Below, in pieces: positions 5,899 to 6,246 of a DNA stretch of 6,246 bases (its first letter is position 1; each line of letters begins with the position of its first letter). A program made the translations under genes and the position numbers. The notes beneath the pieces were generated by a model. It worked only from the letters and a program-made list of their open reading frames with translations. It was not told where the DNA came from and did no database searches. This DNA comes from Melioribacteraceae bacterium (GTDB taxonomy: Bacteria > Bacteroidota > Ignavibacteria > Ignavibacteriales > Melioribacteraceae): the NCBI GenBank assembly GCA_015486905.1, contig WFQV01000065.1, forward strand, positions 1-6,246. The letters run 5' to 3'.

Positions 5899-5924
5899 TG
5901 AAACATACAGGACTAAGTTTAAGA
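5899..5924. repeat. 26-bp element downstream of rarA, second copy of the metF 3' element
   Basis: TGAAACA, seven bases, then CTAAGTTTAAGA, in the same orientation and spacing as 1512-1537. The seven-base interior differs (TACAGGA here, AACTTAG there), so the perfect palindrome of the first copy is absent. The copy starts 70 bases after the rarA stop. Confidence 0.55.
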
Positions 5925-5943
5925 CACCCAAGCGAATGATATT

Positions 5944-5971
5944 AATTATGAATTATGAATTATGAATGATG
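5944..5971. repeat. Tandem heptamer array AATTATG, 4 units
   Basis: Three exact AATTATG units are followed by AATGATG, and AATGCGTG continues as a decayed fifth. Its size and period (28 bp, 7 bp) equal those of the TTCTTAG array at 369-396, although the unit sequence is unrelated. Confidence 0.85.
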
Positions 5972-5987
5972 AATGCGTGAGGAGTAG

Positions 5988-6008
5988 ATTGATTGGATGG
6001 TCGGATAT
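5988..6008. repeat. Octamer-array relic matching the left flank
   Basis: Two degenerate octamers (ATTGATTG, GATGGTCG) run into GATAT. The 18 bases at 5991-6008 match 110-127 at 16 positions, including the exit from the array into GGATAT, so this is probably the same repeat family as 91-122. Confidence 0.6.
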
Positions 6009-6019
6009 CCGCCTTATCA

Positions 6020-6128
6020 CGACAAGTCGGGATTCAGCGTGACAGGTCCGTCTTCGTCCCGATAAATCGGGACTTCGCCGTGACAGGTCCGACTTCGTCA
6101 GCGCTTCGCTTGACTACGCCGTGACAAG
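6020..6128. repeat. GC-rich tandem repeat with a unit of about 40 bp and internal hairpins
   Basis: Unit 1 (6020-6059) and unit 2 (6060-6099) share the order: small hairpin, CGGGA, CGTGACAGGTCCG, then CTTCGTC. The blocks 6038-6058 and 6079-6099 match at 20 of 21 bases. A decayed third part ends in GCCGTGACAAG (6118-6128). The tract is clearly richer in G+C than its surroundings, and every frame through it lacks gene-like features. It resembles dispersed palindromic intergenic repeats; copy number in the genome cannot be judged here. Confidence 0.75.
6057..6072. repeat. Hairpin inside the GC-rich repeat
   Basis: TCCCGATAAATCGGGA forms a 6-7 bp stem around AA or TAAA. The matching place in unit 1 (CGACAAGTCG, 6020-6029) also folds, with a 4-bp stem around AA. 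The two stems differ in sequence at CGAC/GTCG versus CGAT/ATCG, a paired change that keeps base pairing. Confidence 0.6.
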
Positions 6129-6158
6129 ATGGATGATTGTTCTGTTATTTTTTGTTTA

Positions 6159-6182
6159 GAGGTTGAGGTTAAGGTTGAGACT
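6159..6182. repeat. Tandem hexamer array GAGGTT
   Basis: Units read GAGGTT, GAGGTT, AAGGTT and the decayed GAGACT. It adds a 6-bp period to the 7-, 8- and 9-bp periods seen elsewhere in the flanks. Confidence 0.6.
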
Positions 6183-6246
6183 TGTTACAGATTACCGAAA
6201 AATAAAGCGTACAAAATAATTTTAACAAAGCTATACATGAGTGACA

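Larger units (their letters stand above)
5829..6246. other. Gene-free intergenic region downstream of rarA, rich in repeats
   Basis: This stretch holds an A-rich tract (5860-5897), the 26-bp element shared with the metF 3' side, a heptamer array, an octamer relic, a GC-rich hairpin repeat at 6020-6128 and a hexamer array at 6159-6182. No frame looks coding. An ATG at 6237 (then AGT GAC) could be the first codon of a following gene cut by the window edge, but ten bases with no Shine-Dalgarno cannot support a call. Confidence 0.7.

Noticed and set aside
5860..5900. A-rich tract as a promoter or origin feature
   Set aside because: The purine-rich run has no recognisable -10/-33 pair, DnaA boxes or iterons, and fits the general AT-rich intergenic composition.
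6020..6128. CRISPR array
   Set aside because: There are only two units of about 40 bp with no unique spacers between constant repeats, and no cas gene is nearby.
6237..6246. ATG AGT GAC at the right edge as the start of a next gene
   Set aside because: Only ten bases are visible and no Shine-Dalgarno or clear promoter precedes them. It may be real but cannot be supported from this window.

Overview
The window looks like a chromosomal fragment of an AT-rich bacterium of the Bacteroidota/Ignavibacteria (FCB) kind. The main support is the MetF protein: its wording in the YPEKHFEAPN and GLKIITSK stretches is, from memory, the Bacteroidota/Ignavibacteria version. Weaker support comes from sparse Shine-Dalgarno signals and one TAnnTTTG-type promoter candidate. 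No database search was possible, so the taxon is an inference. There are six complete genes, all on the plus strand. No rRNA, tRNA, insertion sequence, phage gene or CRISPR array is visible.

Layout. Positions 1-555 hold no credible gene. They are a patchwork of short tandem-repeat arrays (units of 7-9 bp), including two copies of a composite repeat centred on the palindrome CGAGTACTCG. metF (556-1509) follows, then a 79-bp gap with a perfect 16-bp palindrome. A tight five-gene cluster (1589-5828) comes next: a Gfo/Idh/MocA oxidoreductase, a FucA-type class II aldolase, D-alanine--D-alanine ligase (ddl), an FtsB/DivIC-type division protein and the AAA+ ATPase rarA. Junctions are a 10-bp overlap, a 13-bp gap and two 4-bp ATGA overlaps, so these genes are probably one operon. 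The last 418 bp (5829-6246) are again gene-free and contain heptamer, octamer and hexamer repeats plus a GC-rich hairpin repeat with a unit of about 40 bp.

How the genes fit together. metF supplies 5-methyltetrahydrofolate for methionine synthesis. ddl makes the D-Ala-D-Ala dipeptide of peptidoglycan, the FtsB-like protein belongs to the divisome, and RarA acts at stalled replication forks. The first two operon genes look like a small carbohydrate module whose substrate cannot be read from the sequence. The genes themselves are ordinary housekeeping genes. The unusual content is in the two intergenic flanks and in a diverged 26-bp element found downstream of both metF and rarA. I see no evidence of a new defence or mobile system.
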